Source: an uncultured bacterium
Lineage (GTDB): Bacteria; Desulfobacterota_D; UBA1144
Length of the DNA: 64,000 nucleotides
Direction: 5' to 3'
NCBI GenBank assembly: GCA_913050325.1
Contig: CAJWZP010000003.1
Coordinates: forward strand, 1-64,000
Of the stretch, positions 9,333 to 17,237 are shown piece after piece. Below the pieces are notes generated by a model. The model saw nothing but the letters and a program-made list of their open reading frames with translations. It ran no database searches and was not told the DNA's origin. The translations under genes and the position numbers were made by a program. How positions within the stretch are numbered: the stretch's first letter is position 1; each line of letters starts with the position of its first letter.

Positions 9333-9338
9333 ATTATA
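9333..9338 (-). promoter_or_regulatory. -10 element of a possible near-leaderless lepA promoter
   Basis: On the minus strand TATAAT is followed by eight bases (TTTTTCAT) and the lepA ATG, with no Shine-Dalgarno sequence. With standard spacing the transcript would start within two bases of the start codon. The call rests on the hexamer and its position only. Confidence 0.45.
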
Positions 9339-9353
9339 AACGAAATTAGATAT

Positions 9354-10544
9354 TTAATATAATTTATTAAATACCATTCCAGTTGCTACCTTAGGATAAA
9401 AATATGTAGATTTTTGAGGCATCTTATCATTATTCAATACTACTCGCATAATATCTGAGGGTATAAATTTAGGAAGAATAATTCCCAATGATGACTCAAT
9501 TATTGAGGATTTTGCATCTTCTAAGCTTTTGAAAAATTCTATCTTGTCATAGTTTTTATTATATTTATGAATTATTAGTTCTTGAGTAGCATAAACACTC
9601 ATAGAGTAGAATTTTTCTAGATCTTGTTCTTTTATTTTACATTTAATTTTTTTATTTTCAGAATTAGAAATAATTATAAATTCATCAGGTTGAAGACTAA
9701 TTTCATCAAGATTTTTAGCATCCTCAATAATTATAAAATCGTTTACTAAATTAGATATTATTTCTTTTGAATTTGAAACATTTTGTAAGATTCTATGAGT
9801 AGGATTGATTAATAATCCTTTTTGATTTGAACCTGCTAAATAAAAAAGGGCAAACTTTGATTCATCAGTATCTATTTCTTTCATGTAGTTTAAAGAAGTT
9901 TCATATCTATGATGCCCATCAGCTATTAATATTTCTTTATCGATGAAATATTTTTCAATTTCTTTAATCATACTTTCATCATCAATTTTCCAAATTAAAT
10001 TTGCAATTCCATCAAGGGACTGAGCATCAATTATAGGCTTAAGATTATTAATTTTATCATATGTTATTTTATTAAATTTGTTATCAGAATCATCAAATAC
10101 ACCAAATATTGGACTTAAATTAGTTCTACATGCGCGTATTAATTTTAATCTATCTTCTTTTGGTCCACTAAAAGTCTGTTCATGTGGCAAGATTACCCTC
10201 TTGTTAAATTCTTCTAATTTTACCAAACACATAATCCCGAATCTTTGATAGTTTTCATTCATAAATTCAAATTTTTGTAAATAAGGATAAATAGCATGTT
10301 TGTTCTCTTGAATTAAAATTTCACTTTCGAACCACTGGTTTAGTTTGTTTTTAGATAGATTATATTTTTCATCGCCAATGCCATCGTTAAAATCAATGTG
10401 TACTACATTATGTTCGCTAGAATTTAAGAGTTTTTTTTGTTGATCCGAATTAATTACGTCATATGGAGGCGCTATCACATCTGAAATATTTGATATTTTA
10501 TTTTGGTTATATCTAAATCCTTTTAGTGCCCTGATTACTGCCAT
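9354..10544 (-). CDS. DUF1015 family protein
   Basis: 396 residues. The family signatures are visible: N-terminal ALKGFRYN ... VIAPPYDVI, RLKLIRACRTNLSPIFG in the middle and ILIADGHHRYETSLNY near residue 210. DUF1015 proteins are widespread in deltaproteobacteria, clostridia and archaea and have no firmly assigned role that I can state. The start ATG lies one base after the tsaC stop, and its ribosome-binding site (GGAGGT) is embedded in the last codons of tsaC, so the two are translationally linked. Confidence 0.9.
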   Translation of the reverse strand: MAVIRALKGFRYNQNKISNISDVIAPPYDVINSDQQKKLLNSSEHNVVHIDFNDGIGDEKYNLSKNKLNQWFESEILIQENKHAIYPYLQKFEFMNENYQRFGIMCLVKLEEFNKRVILPHEQTFSGPKEDRLKLIRACRTNLSPIFGVFDDSDNKFNKITYDKINNLKPIIDAQSLDGIANLIWKIDDESMIKEIEKYFIDKEILIADGHHRYETSLNYMKEIDTDESKFALFYLAGSNQKGLLINPTHRILQNVSNSKEIISNLVNDFIIIEDAKNLDEISLQPDEFIIISNSENKKIKCKIKEQDLEKFYSMSVYATQELIIHKYNKNYDKIEFFKSLEDAKSSIIESSLGIILPKFIPSDIMRVVLNNDKMPQKSTYFYPKVATGMVFNKLY

Positions 10545-10545
10545 T

Positions 10546-11157
10546 TTAAATGACCTCCATTATTTTTTTTGATGGGATATCACCTTCTCTCAACAGATTA
10601 ACATTATTATTAACAATATTAATTATTGTTGAACCTTTAGATTCTTTTATATCTCCATAATCTACAATGAAATCAACTTTACTAGAAAATTCATTTATTA
10701 AAAAAGAAGAATTATATATATTTTGATTCCCACTTACATTAGCGCTAGTTGATATTATAGGAAAATTAATTTTACTAAATAAATTTATCACAAAATCATG
10801 TGAAGATATTCTACAGCTTATTTTACCATTATCACCAACAAGATTTTCATTAAAATTATCACTTTTTTTCGGTTCTAGTAAAATCGATAATTTACCAGGC
10901 AGAAAAGTCTTTATAATTTTCTTTTCTAAAGCATTTATATAAAATAGGTCATTTAGCATTTTAAAATCTTTAAATAATAAAGACATTTTTTGTTTCACAT
11001 TCCTATTTTTAATATTAAATATTTTAGTTATTGAGTCTTGATTTGAATAAATACAACCTATACCATAAAGAGTTTCAGTTGGATAACAGAAAACTGAACC
11101 GTTTAAAATCAAATTAGTTAAATGATCAAAATTTATGTTTTTTTCAGAAAATATCAA
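10546..11157 (-). CDS. tsaC: L-threonylcarbamoyladenylate synthase (Sua5/YciO/YrdC family)
   Basis: Makes threonylcarbamoyl-AMP from threonine, bicarbonate and ATP for t6A modification of tRNA position 37. 203 residues, the short form with a YrdC domain and no Sua5 C-terminal domain. Seen: CYPTETLYGIGC, the basic KNRNVKQKMSLL segment (KxR-type ATP site), SCRISSHDFV, and ISTSANVSG. Other pathway genes in the window are tsaE (39089) and tsaB (46741). It follows purE by 3 bp and precedes DUF1015 by 1 bp. Confidence 0.9.
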   Translation of the reverse strand: MIFSEKNINFDHLTNLILNGSVFCYPTETLYGIGCIYSNQDSITKIFNIKNRNVKQKMSLLFKDFKMLNDLFYINALEKKIIKTFLPGKLSILLEPKKSDNFNENLVGDNGKISCRISSHDFVINLFSKINFPIISTSANVSGNQNIYNSSFLINEFSSKVDFIVDYGDIKESKGSTIINIVNNNVNLLREGDIPSKKIMEVI

Positions 11158-11160
11158 AAT

Positions 11161-11649
11161 TTATTTGTTATGTTTATCTGCGGCTTTCATTACTTTTTTC
11201 TTGAGATTTTGTCTAAAATTATTCAAAGATTCTTTAACCTCAGGATATTTCACAGACAATATTGAAGCTGCAAAAATTCCTGCATTTCTAGCACCACCTT
11301 TACCAATTGACATAGTAGCAACAGGTATGCCTGGAGGCATTTGAACTATAGACATTAAAGAATCTAAACCATTGAGACATGATGAATCAATCGGAATCCC
11401 TATTACAGGCAAGGTAGTATATGAGGCAACAACACCTGGTAAATGAGCGGCCCATCCTGCAGCTGCAATTATTACTTCAACGCCTCTTTCTTCAACGCTA
11501 TTCATATATTCCTCTAACAGCTCTGGAGTTCTATGAGCAGAAGCAATTCTTAAATCATAATCAATTGAAAGTTCTTCTAGTACAGTACAGGCATCTGATG
11601 CTTTCTCTAAATCAGAATCACTTCCAACAATAATAGCTACTTTAGGCAC
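11161..11649 (-). CDS. purE: N5-carboxyaminoimidazole ribonucleotide mutase
   Basis: Class I PurE converts N5-CAIR to CAIR in purine synthesis. 162 residues. Signature segments are GSDSDLEKA at 9-17, ASAHRTPE near residue 37 and AAGWAAHLPGVVA near 66. The initiator is GTG (MPKVAIIVGSD). First gene of a tight purE-tsaC-DUF1015 unit, divergent from the DUF3891 gene at 11696. No purK is adjacent. Confidence 0.95.
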   Translation of the reverse strand: MPKVAIIVGSDSDLEKASDACTVLEELSIDYDLRIASAHRTPELLEEYMNSVEERGVEVIIAAAGWAAHLPGVVASYTTLPVIGIPIDSSCLNGLDSLMSIVQMPPGIPVATMSIGKGGARNAGIFAASILSVKYPEVKESLNNFRQNLKKKVMKAADKHNK

Positions 11650-11695
11650 AGTTTTAAGGTATCTTGTTTATAGGGATTTTTCAATAGGTTTTTTT

Positions 11696-12439
11696 ATGAT
11701 AACAAGAATTTATGATGAGGATATTTGCTTTGTAACACAGCATGACCATGCCATGGTTTCTTTGGAAATATTAAATATGATAAGTAAAGATATTTTAGAT
11801 AATTCAAATGATATTGAAAATTTAAAATATGCCGTTAGAAATCATGACCTTGGGTGGATAGATTATGATAAATATCCAAAAATTTCGGATACTTATGAAG
11901 TTTATACTTTTCAGAATGTAGATTATGAGATTCAAAATGAATTGTGGTTAAAAAGTATATCTTTATGCAATAATCCATATTCAGCAATTTTGATATCTGA
12001 ACATTTTAAATATTTAATTTTAAATTCTAATAGACCAGATAACGTAAAAAAACTCTTCTTAGAAAAAGCTGATTCAATAATTAGATCAATGTTTAAAGGT
12101 AAAGTTCCAAATTTTGATAATCTAAATAATTTTAAATTTGACTTGAGCTGTCTTCAAATTACTGATTTATTATCATTAACTTTATGTCGAGAAAAAATTA
12201 TGAAAGATTCACTTTTTCCACCTGTTTACATAAATGATAAACAGGAATTTGATTATAAAATAAAAAAAATTGATAAATCAGTATATAAATTTACTTCAGG
12301 TTTTTTTGAAAAAAAAGAGAACTTAATTGAAATACCTTACAGGCAAATTGAGGCAGAATTAATTCAAACACCAAAAAAAATGAAGAAATCATTTATAGAT
12401 GCGGAAGTCAAGTATAGAAGGATTTATCTTATCAATTGA
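11696..12439 (+). CDS. DUF3891 family protein
   Basis: 247 residues. The N-terminal ICFVTQHDHAMVS and the later AVRNHDLGWIDYD carry paired His/Asp residues arranged as in DUF3891, which looks like a divergent HD-type metal-binding fold. A hydrolase activity is plausible but unproven. The 3' end overlaps the convergent acyl-CoA synthetase by 8 bp. No obvious ribosome-binding site; the ATG follows a T-rich stretch. Confidence 0.75.
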   Translation: MITRIYDEDICFVTQHDHAMVSLEILNMISKDILDNSNDIENLKYAVRNHDLGWIDYDKYPKISDTYEVYTFQNVDYEIQNELWLKSISLCNNPYSAILISEHFKYLILNSNRPDNVKKLFLEKADSIIRSMFKGKVPNFDNLNNFKFDLSCLQITDLLSLTLCREKIMKDSLFPPVYINDKQEFDYKIKKIDKSVYKFTSGFFEKKENLIEIPYRQIEAELIQTPKKMKKSFIDAEVKYRRIYLIN

Positions 12440-13967
12440 TTTCAATATAGTCGTTAAAATCAATTGTTTTTAAAAAATTCCTTTTTATTTTTTGAGTTGA
12501 TGTTTTTTCAAAATCACCATTTGTAATATATATTTGTGAAATTCTTTTATAAACTTCATTATTGTTGTTAATATTTTCAATTATATCTTTTATCTTTGAA
12601 TCTTCTAAATTAAGAAATTCATCTTTTAATTTTATTATTGTTATTATTTTTTTATTATCTTTACTAAAAATTATCGATTCTTCAATTTCAATGTTTTGAT
12701 TTATTTGCTCTTCAATTTCTTCAGGATAAATATTTTCTCCACTGGGTCCAATAATAACAAATTTTTTTCTTCCAGTGATATATAGAAAATTATTATCATC
12801 CAACTTTCCTATATCTCCAGTATTCATAAATCCATCATCCATGATGCTGTCTGTTTCAACTTTATTTTTATAATATCCTTTGAATACATTTGGACCTTTA
12901 AAAAAAATAATTCCATTACCTTCTTTATCTTTTTTTCGTATTTGAATTTGTGATTGATTAACAATTTGTCCTACTGACCCAATCATATAATTATTTGGAC
13001 AATTTACTGATATTAGAGGGGAGGCTTCAGACAAACCATATCCTTGATAGATTCTTAATCCAATATCATTAAAAAAAAATTCTGTTTTTTTATCTAATGG
13101 GGCTCCACCGCAAAAGAAGAAATCAAGTTTTTGTAGTCCAAGGTTTCTTCTAGTTATAAAACCTATTATATTTGGGTTTAATTTATATAATAATTTCAGT
13201 ATCTTAGATTCATTAATCTTTCTTGTTAAACCATATTTAATTTTTTCTAACAATAAAGGAACTACAGGAAAAATGTTTGGTTTAAACGCTTTTAGTTCTT
13301 TAGTCATTGTTTTTAGATCCAAAGAAGAACAAAAATGTATTTTGTTTTTTAAGCTTATATTTAAAAGTATATTACAAGTTAATTCATAAACATGGCTTAA
13401 GGGTAAAATTGAAAAAGTTCTGAGTCTTTTTGATAAAGATATTTTTGATTTAATTTGATATAAATTGGAAATTATATTATTGTGACTCAACATCACCCCT
13501 TTTGGATTACCTGTTGTACCCGACGTAAATAAAATAATAGCGATATCATTAGGATCGATATTTTGAAAATTAATTTCTCTTTTATCATTTGAAATATTTC
13601 TTATATCTTGAAAACTTAAACTTTCTATTCCAATTTTTTTATTGTTGTCGCATATAGAAAAAAGGCTATCAGATAAACGGATTATATTATTCGTTGCATT
13701 AAAGTTTAGTTTTGAATCTATTGGTACGCATGTAAATCCTGCTTTGATAATACCAAAAAAACTTACTATCCATTCGATTGAATTTTTTCCAAATAAAGCG
13801 ATGTTTGAGTTTTTTGGCAATCCTTTTTTTTTAAGCTCATATGCAACATTTGTTGACCATTGATTAATCTTATCAAATGTAACTTCATGAAGCATATTTT
13901 CTTCATATTGTGATAATCCAATAATTTCTGATGAGGAATTTTCAATTAAATCTAACAAATTATTCAT
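12432..13967 (-). CDS. AMP-forming acyl-CoA synthetase / ligase
   Basis: ANL-superfamily adenylate-forming enzyme, 511 residues. The P-loop is LFTSGTTGNPKGVMLSH (near residue 148), the A5 motif is YQGYGLSEASP (near 312), and NTGDIGKLDDNNFLYITGR precedes the C-terminal domain, where STQKIKR supplies the expected catalytic lysine. It is most like fatty-acid/long-chain acyl-CoA ligases, though the acyl specificity cannot be read. Together with etfAB and the HACL2-like enzyme it suggests fatty acid handling. The sigma-54 promoter of amt starts 51 bp upstream on the opposite strand. Confidence 0.88.
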   Translation of the reverse strand: MNNLLDLIENSSSEIIGLSQYEENMLHEVTFDKINQWSTNVAYELKKKGLPKNSNIALFGKNSIEWIVSFFGIIKAGFTCVPIDSKLNFNATNNIIRLSDSLFSICDNNKKIGIESLSFQDIRNISNDKREINFQNIDPNDIAIILFTSGTTGNPKGVMLSHNNIISNLYQIKSKISLSKRLRTFSILPLSHVYELTCNILLNISLKNKIHFCSSLDLKTMTKELKAFKPNIFPVVPLLLEKIKYGLTRKINESKILKLLYKLNPNIIGFITRRNLGLQKLDFFFCGGAPLDKKTEFFFNDIGLRIYQGYGLSEASPLISVNCPNNYMIGSVGQIVNQSQIQIRKKDKEGNGIIFFKGPNVFKGYYKNKVETDSIMDDGFMNTGDIGKLDDNNFLYITGRKKFVIIGPSGENIYPEEIEEQINQNIEIEESIIFSKDNKKIITIIKLKDEFLNLEDSKIKDIIENINNNNEVYKRISQIYITNGDFEKTSTQKIKRNFLKTIDFNDYIEIN

Positions 13968-14017
13968 AACTATATATTTACATATTTACAGTATTAAAAA
14001 ATATTAAATTTCTTAAT

Positions 14018-14032
14018 TGGCACAAAGGTTGC
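14018..14032 (+). promoter_or_regulatory. sigma-54 (RpoN) promoter of the first amt gene
   Basis: TGGCAC-AAAGG-TTGC matches the -24/-12 consensus TGGCAC-N5-TTGC exactly, with the required 10 bases between GG and GC. The transcription start would fall near 14044, giving a leader of about 27 nt to the ATG at 14071. I did not find a convincing NtrC palindrome upstream. Nitrogen-limitation control through NtrC is what this arrangement usually means. Confidence 0.85.
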
Positions 14033-14070
14033 CTTTAGATTTATGAATAAAGTAATTGGAGGTTAATAAT

Positions 14071-15354
14071 ATGAAAAAAAGTAAGAATTTTATATTATTT
14101 CTTATGTTAGGTTTTTCAACTCTTTTTCTAACGAATTCAGCTTCTGCTACAGGTTCACCTGAAGAGACAGCATTTATTTTTAATACTTTGTTATTTTTAA
14201 TATGTGGTTTCTTGGTAATGTGGATGGCAGCTGGCTTTGCTATGTTAGAAGCTGGGATGGTAAGATCTAAAAACGTATCAACAATATGTCTTAAAAATGT
14301 AGGTTTATATGCAATATCCGGAATCATGTTTTATGCTGTAGGATACAATTTAGCATATGGCATTGCTGAGGGTGGATATATGGGATCTTTTTCCATGTTT
14401 GCTCCAGGTGAGGACATTTCAACTGGTTATGCTTCACATTCTGATTGGTTTTTTCAAATGGTCTTTTGTGCAACAACTGTTTCTATTGTCTCTGGAACAA
14501 TAGCTGAAAGAATTAAAGTTTGGTCTTTTTTTCTTTTTGCCGCAATTTTATCAGGAATCATCTATCCAATAGAGATGGGATGGCAATGGGGTGGTGGATG
14601 GTTGTCTGCAATGGGATTTTCTGATTTTGCAGGTTCAACTTTAGTCCATGCTGCAGGAGGAGCTGCCGCACTAGCTGGGGCGATTATAATTGGCCCTAGA
14701 TTAGGTAGATTTGTAAATGGTAAATCTATTCCAATACCGGCATCAAGTATTCCTCTCGCTACGCTTGGCACCTTTATTTTGTGGCTAGGATGGTTCGGAT
14801 TTAATGGTGGATCACAGTTAGCTATATCTTCATTAGATGATGCAGCAGCGGTATCTGATATATTTGTAAACACTAATCTTGCAGCTTGTGCGGGACTTAT
14901 TACAGCAATGATTGTATCGCAATTGATGTTTGGTAAATGTGATATTACTTTTGCTTTGAACGGTGCTTTAGCTGGACTTGTTTCCATAACTGCTGAACCA
15001 TTGATGCCAAGTGCAACAATGTCGATGATGATTGGAGCAGTTGGTGGTATCATCGCAGTCTTTGGAACCAAATTTTTTGAAAGTATTCAGATTGATGATG
15101 TAGTAGGTGCCTTACCTGTTCATCTTTTAGCTGGAATTTGGGGAACAGTAGCAGTAGCAATCTCAAATCCTGATACATCATTTATGACGCAGTTAATAGG
15201 TTCATTGTCAGTTATTGGATTTGTGTTTGTTTTATCAGCAGCAGTATTTATGGTACTAAAAGCAACTGTTGGATTGAGACCAAGTTCAGAAGAGGAAGAA
15301 TTAGGATCAGATGCAAGTGAAGTAGGAATTGAATCATATCCATACTTTAAATAA
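14071..15354 (+). CDS. amt: ammonium transporter, Amt family (first copy)
   Basis: Inner-membrane ammonium channel, 427 residues with the start chosen here. ATG 14071 is preceded by GGAGG at 14058-14062; a TTG at 14056 lies inside that upstream region and is not used. A signal-peptide-like N terminus ends around NSASA. Conserved Amt features are the central-pore histidine segment STLVHAAGGAAALAGA, GWFGFNGGSQLA and HLLAGIWGTVA, with about eleven membrane spans. The C-terminal tail after the last helix (GLRPSSEEEE) is the part that normally contacts a PII protein; no glnK/glnB gene is adjacent. Preceded by a sigma-54 promoter. Confidence 0.95.
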   Translation: MKKSKNFILFLMLGFSTLFLTNSASATGSPEETAFIFNTLLFLICGFLVMWMAAGFAMLEAGMVRSKNVSTICLKNVGLYAISGIMFYAVGYNLAYGIAEGGYMGSFSMFAPGEDISTGYASHSDWFFQMVFCATTVSIVSGTIAERIKVWSFFLFAAILSGIIYPIEMGWQWGGGWLSAMGFSDFAGSTLVHAAGGAAALAGAIIIGPRLGRFVNGKSIPIPASSIPLATLGTFILWLGWFGFNGGSQLAISSLDDAAAVSDIFVNTNLAACAGLITAMIVSQLMFGKCDITFALNGALAGLVSITAEPLMPSATMSMMIGAVGGIIAVFGTKFFESIQIDDVVGALPVHLLAGIWGTVAVAISNPDTSFMTQLIGSLSVIGFVFVLSAAVFMVLKATVGLRPSSEEEELGSDASEVGIESYPYFK

Positions 15355-15378
15355 AAACTGATTATTTAGCCTAACCAG

Positions 15379-15447
15379 ATATCTCCTTGGTTGGCGGCAA
15401 TAGGCATGCTTGGCATGCTTATTGCCTATAGATATATAAGGAGATAT
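15379..15447 (+). promoter_or_regulatory. nested inverted repeats that can sequester the second amt ribosome-binding site
   Basis: The outer arms (ATATCTCCTT at 15379-15388 and AAGGAGATAT at 15438-15447) are perfectly complementary, and the right arm is the ribosome-binding site of the next gene. The inner arms (15396-15409 and 15413-15426) pair over 14 bases with one G-U and a 3-base loop. RNA reading through from the first amt gene would hide the ribosome-binding site. RNA started at the internal sigma-54 promoter (start near 15437) would lack the left arm. Confidence 0.65.
15411..15425 (+). promoter_or_regulatory. sigma-54 (RpoN) promoter of the second amt gene
   Basis: TGGCAT-GCTTA-TTGC has the invariant GG and GC of the -24/-12 promoter with correct 10-base spacing, and one change (C to T) in the sixth -24 base. 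Predicted start is near 15437, directly in front of the AAGGAG ribosome-binding site, so the leader would be only about 15 nt. The promoter sits within the right half of a hairpin-forming inverted repeat. Confidence 0.78.
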
Positions 15448-15451
15448 TGTT

Positions 15452-16705
15452 ATGGTTAATTTTCTTTTAAATGGTACTAAATTAGTACCTTTTTTATTTA
15501 TTTTTTTAATTTTAGGTCAAAATGCATATGCTAATGATACATTAGATTCAGGAGATACTTCTTGGATTTTAGCATCTACAGCTTTGGTCCTCTTTATGAC
15601 TTTACCTGGATTAGCTCTTTTTTATGGTGGCTTAGTTAGATCAAGAAATGTCTTATCTGTTTTCATGCATTGTATTGCGTTAGCATGCCTGATGTCTATA
15701 TTCTGGGTTCTTTTTGGATATTCAATTGCATTTGGTGATGGTTCAAACGAATATTTCGGTGGATTTTCTAAAATATTTTTAAATGGTATTAACATTGAAA
15801 GTTTGTCAGGAACAATTCCTGAATATGTTTTTGTTGGTTTTCAAATGGTCTTTGCAGTTATCACTCCTGCTTTAATAATTGGTGCTTATGTAGAAAGAAT
15901 AAAGTTTTCTTTTGTATTACTATTTTCGACATTATGGATGTTGCTCTGTTATGCTCCTGTGACCTATTGGGTTTGGGGTGGTGGTTTTTTATTTAATATG
16001 GGAACTGTAGATTTGGCTGGTGGATTAGTAGTTCATGAAACAGCTGGTTTGGCAGCACTAGTTGTTGCTGTATTTTTAGGACCTAGAAAGGATAAAAATA
16101 AACCTCCACATAATCCTGGATATGTGATGTTAGGGGCGGCAATGTTATGGGTAGGTTGGTTTGGATTTAATGCCGGGTCACAACTTGCGGCAAATGGAAG
16201 TGCAGGTTTGACTTTACTTGTAACTCACATTTCAGCATCAGCTGCTTCTTTATCTTGGGCAGGATATGAATATTTTAAATATGGAAGAGCATCACTAGTT
16301 GGCCTTGTTACAGGAACAATTGCTGGATTAGCAACAATTACACCAGCTTCTGGATCGGTTACTCCTATTGAGGCATTAATTATTGGTTTCACAGCTGGGA
16401 TTGCGTGTCAAGAAATGTGTACTATAGTAAAATCTAAATTAAATATTGATGACTCTTTAGATGTTTTTGCTGTTCATGGATTTGGTGGGATTCTTGGAAC
16501 TCTAATGATTGCATTGTTTGGTTATGCAGGATGGTATGAGCAGATTTTTGGTGTGCTAACTGTAGGTATTTTTACTATATTAATTACGTTCATAATTGTA
16601 GTTGTTGTTAAAAGTTTAGTTGGCATAAGAGTATCAAGTGACGATGAAAATAGTGGTTTAGATTTAGCTGAACATGGAGAAAAAGCATACGATATAAATA
16701 GCTAA
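15452..16705 (+). CDS. amt: ammonium transporter, Amt family (second copy)
   Basis: 417-residue paralogue of the preceding transporter. It has a signal-peptide-like N terminus (to about NAYA), then ALFYGGLVRSRNVLSV, GGLVVHETAGLAALVVA (the conserved pore histidine), GWFGFNAGSQLA and VHGFGGILGTLM. ATG is preceded by AAGGAGATAT at 15438-15447. The sequence is clearly diverged from the first copy, so this is an old duplication or two subfamilies rather than a recent tandem copy. Its 3' end is 4 bp from the convergent tautomerase gene. Confidence 0.95.
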   Translation: MVNFLLNGTKLVPFLFIFLILGQNAYANDTLDSGDTSWILASTALVLFMTLPGLALFYGGLVRSRNVLSVFMHCIALACLMSIFWVLFGYSIAFGDGSNEYFGGFSKIFLNGINIESLSGTIPEYVFVGFQMVFAVITPALIIGAYVERIKFSFVLLFSTLWMLLCYAPVTYWVWGGGFLFNMGTVDLAGGLVVHETAGLAALVVAVFLGPRKDKNKPPHNPGYVMLGAAMLWVGWFGFNAGSQLAANGSAGLTLLVTHISASAASLSWAGYEYFKYGRASLVGLVTGTIAGLATITPASGSVTPIEALIIGFTAGIACQEMCTIVKSKLNIDDSLDVFAVHGFGGILGTLMIALFGYAGWYEQIFGVLTVGIFTILITFIIVVVVKSLVGIRVSSDDENSGLDLAEHGEKAYDINS

Positions 16706-16709
16706 TTAA

Positions 16710-16895
16710 CTATTTATCTGATAATGGTTTGCCACCTACACCCCATTGATTTCTGGGTATTTCGTCAATTTGTACATACGTTGATGAAGGTGGTTTTCCT
16801 GCAACTTTTTCTAATGTTTTTGTTATCTCGCTAATAATATCTCTTCTCTGTTCATCAGAAAGATTTCCAGCAACTTTAACATTTACATAAGGCAT
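16710..16895 (-). CDS. 4-oxalocrotonate tautomerase family protein
   Basis: 61-residue tautomerase-superfamily subunit. Mature proteins begin with the catalytic proline: here P2 in MPYVNVKVAG. The remaining signature includes LSDEQRRDIISEITKTLE and STYVQIDEIPRNQWGVGG. These small enzymes form hexamers and use keto-enol substrates; the in vivo substrate is unknown. It starts 3 bp after the stop of the tiny zinc-ribbon gene on the same strand, and the two are probably one transcript. Confidence 0.9.
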   Translation of the reverse strand: MPYVNVKVAGNLSDEQRRDIISEITKTLEKVAGKPPSSTYVQIDEIPRNQWGVGGKPLSDK

Positions 16896-16898
16896 AAT

Positions 16899-17075
16899 TT
16901 AACATCCAAATAATATAATAAATTTTTTGCCACAACAGTGGCACTCTTTATCAGGTTTCTCTTCCCCATCATTATTTTCTTCTGTTTGATTACTAACAGG
17001 AAACAAAGAACTTCCACAATGTGGACAATCTTTGTGAAAAGCTGAAATAGGTTCAATTTTAGGAGAAGAGTCCAT
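16899..17075 (-). CDS. small zinc-ribbon protein (58 aa)
   Basis: A 58-codon reading frame with two cysteine pairs, CPHCG (residues 17-21) and CHCCG (45-49), spaced as in a zinc ribbon, plus a terminal cysteine. It starts MDSSPKIEPISAFHKD and ends FIILFGC. The function is unknown; nothing marks a catalytic site. Support comes from the paired CxxC motifs, typical codon use and the 3-bp gap to the tautomerase gene. No Shine-Dalgarno sequence is seen; a terminator-like stem-loop ends about 20 bp upstream of the ATG. Confidence 0.7.
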   Translation of the reverse strand: MDSSPKIEPISAFHKDCPHCGSSLFPVSNQTEENNDGEEKPDKECHCCGKKFIILFGC

Positions 17076-17095
17076 AGAATAATGTTACAATAAAA

Positions 17096-17148
17096 AGAGG
17101 TCCTAAATCAAGGCGTCACCCCGTAAAAACTAACCTTACAGGACCTCT
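17096..17148 (-). ncRNA. structured leader, attenuator or small RNA upstream of the zinc-ribbon gene
   Basis: Perfect 9-bp arms AGAGGTCCT / AGGACCTCT (17140-17148 and 17096-17104) enclose 35 bases. An inner AAGG/CCTT pair and a G/C-rich core (GGGGTGACGCC on the minus strand) stand out in this AT-rich DNA. On the minus strand the closing arm runs straight into TTTTTATT, like an intrinsic terminator. A TATATT at 17151-17156 on the same strand would place the transcript start near the base of the stem. It does not match a riboswitch or housekeeping RNA that I recognise. Confidence 0.45.
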
Positions 17149-17225
17149 AAAATATACTAACTAAATCTTTTTTTTTGTCATTTTAATTTTATAAAAAATT
17201 CTAATTTATTATTTTTATATTCTAT

Positions 17226-17231
17226 TATAAT
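17226..17231 (+). promoter_or_regulatory. -10 element of a possible leaderless radA promoter
   Basis: TATAAT is followed by six bases (AAAAAC) and the radA ATG at 17238, with no Shine-Dalgarno sequence. This is the same geometry as at ffh and coaX. The inferred start point coincides with the start codon. Confidence 0.5.
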
Positions 17232-17237
17232 AAAAAC

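Noticed and set aside
14056-14070. Earlier TTG start for the first amt gene
   Set aside because: It lies on the ribosome-binding site GGAGG; the ATG at 14071 has correct spacing and begins a signal peptide.
14562-15071. 169-codon minus-strand frame inside amt
   Set aside because: Antisense shadow of a clearly recognised transporter, with no start signals or family motifs.
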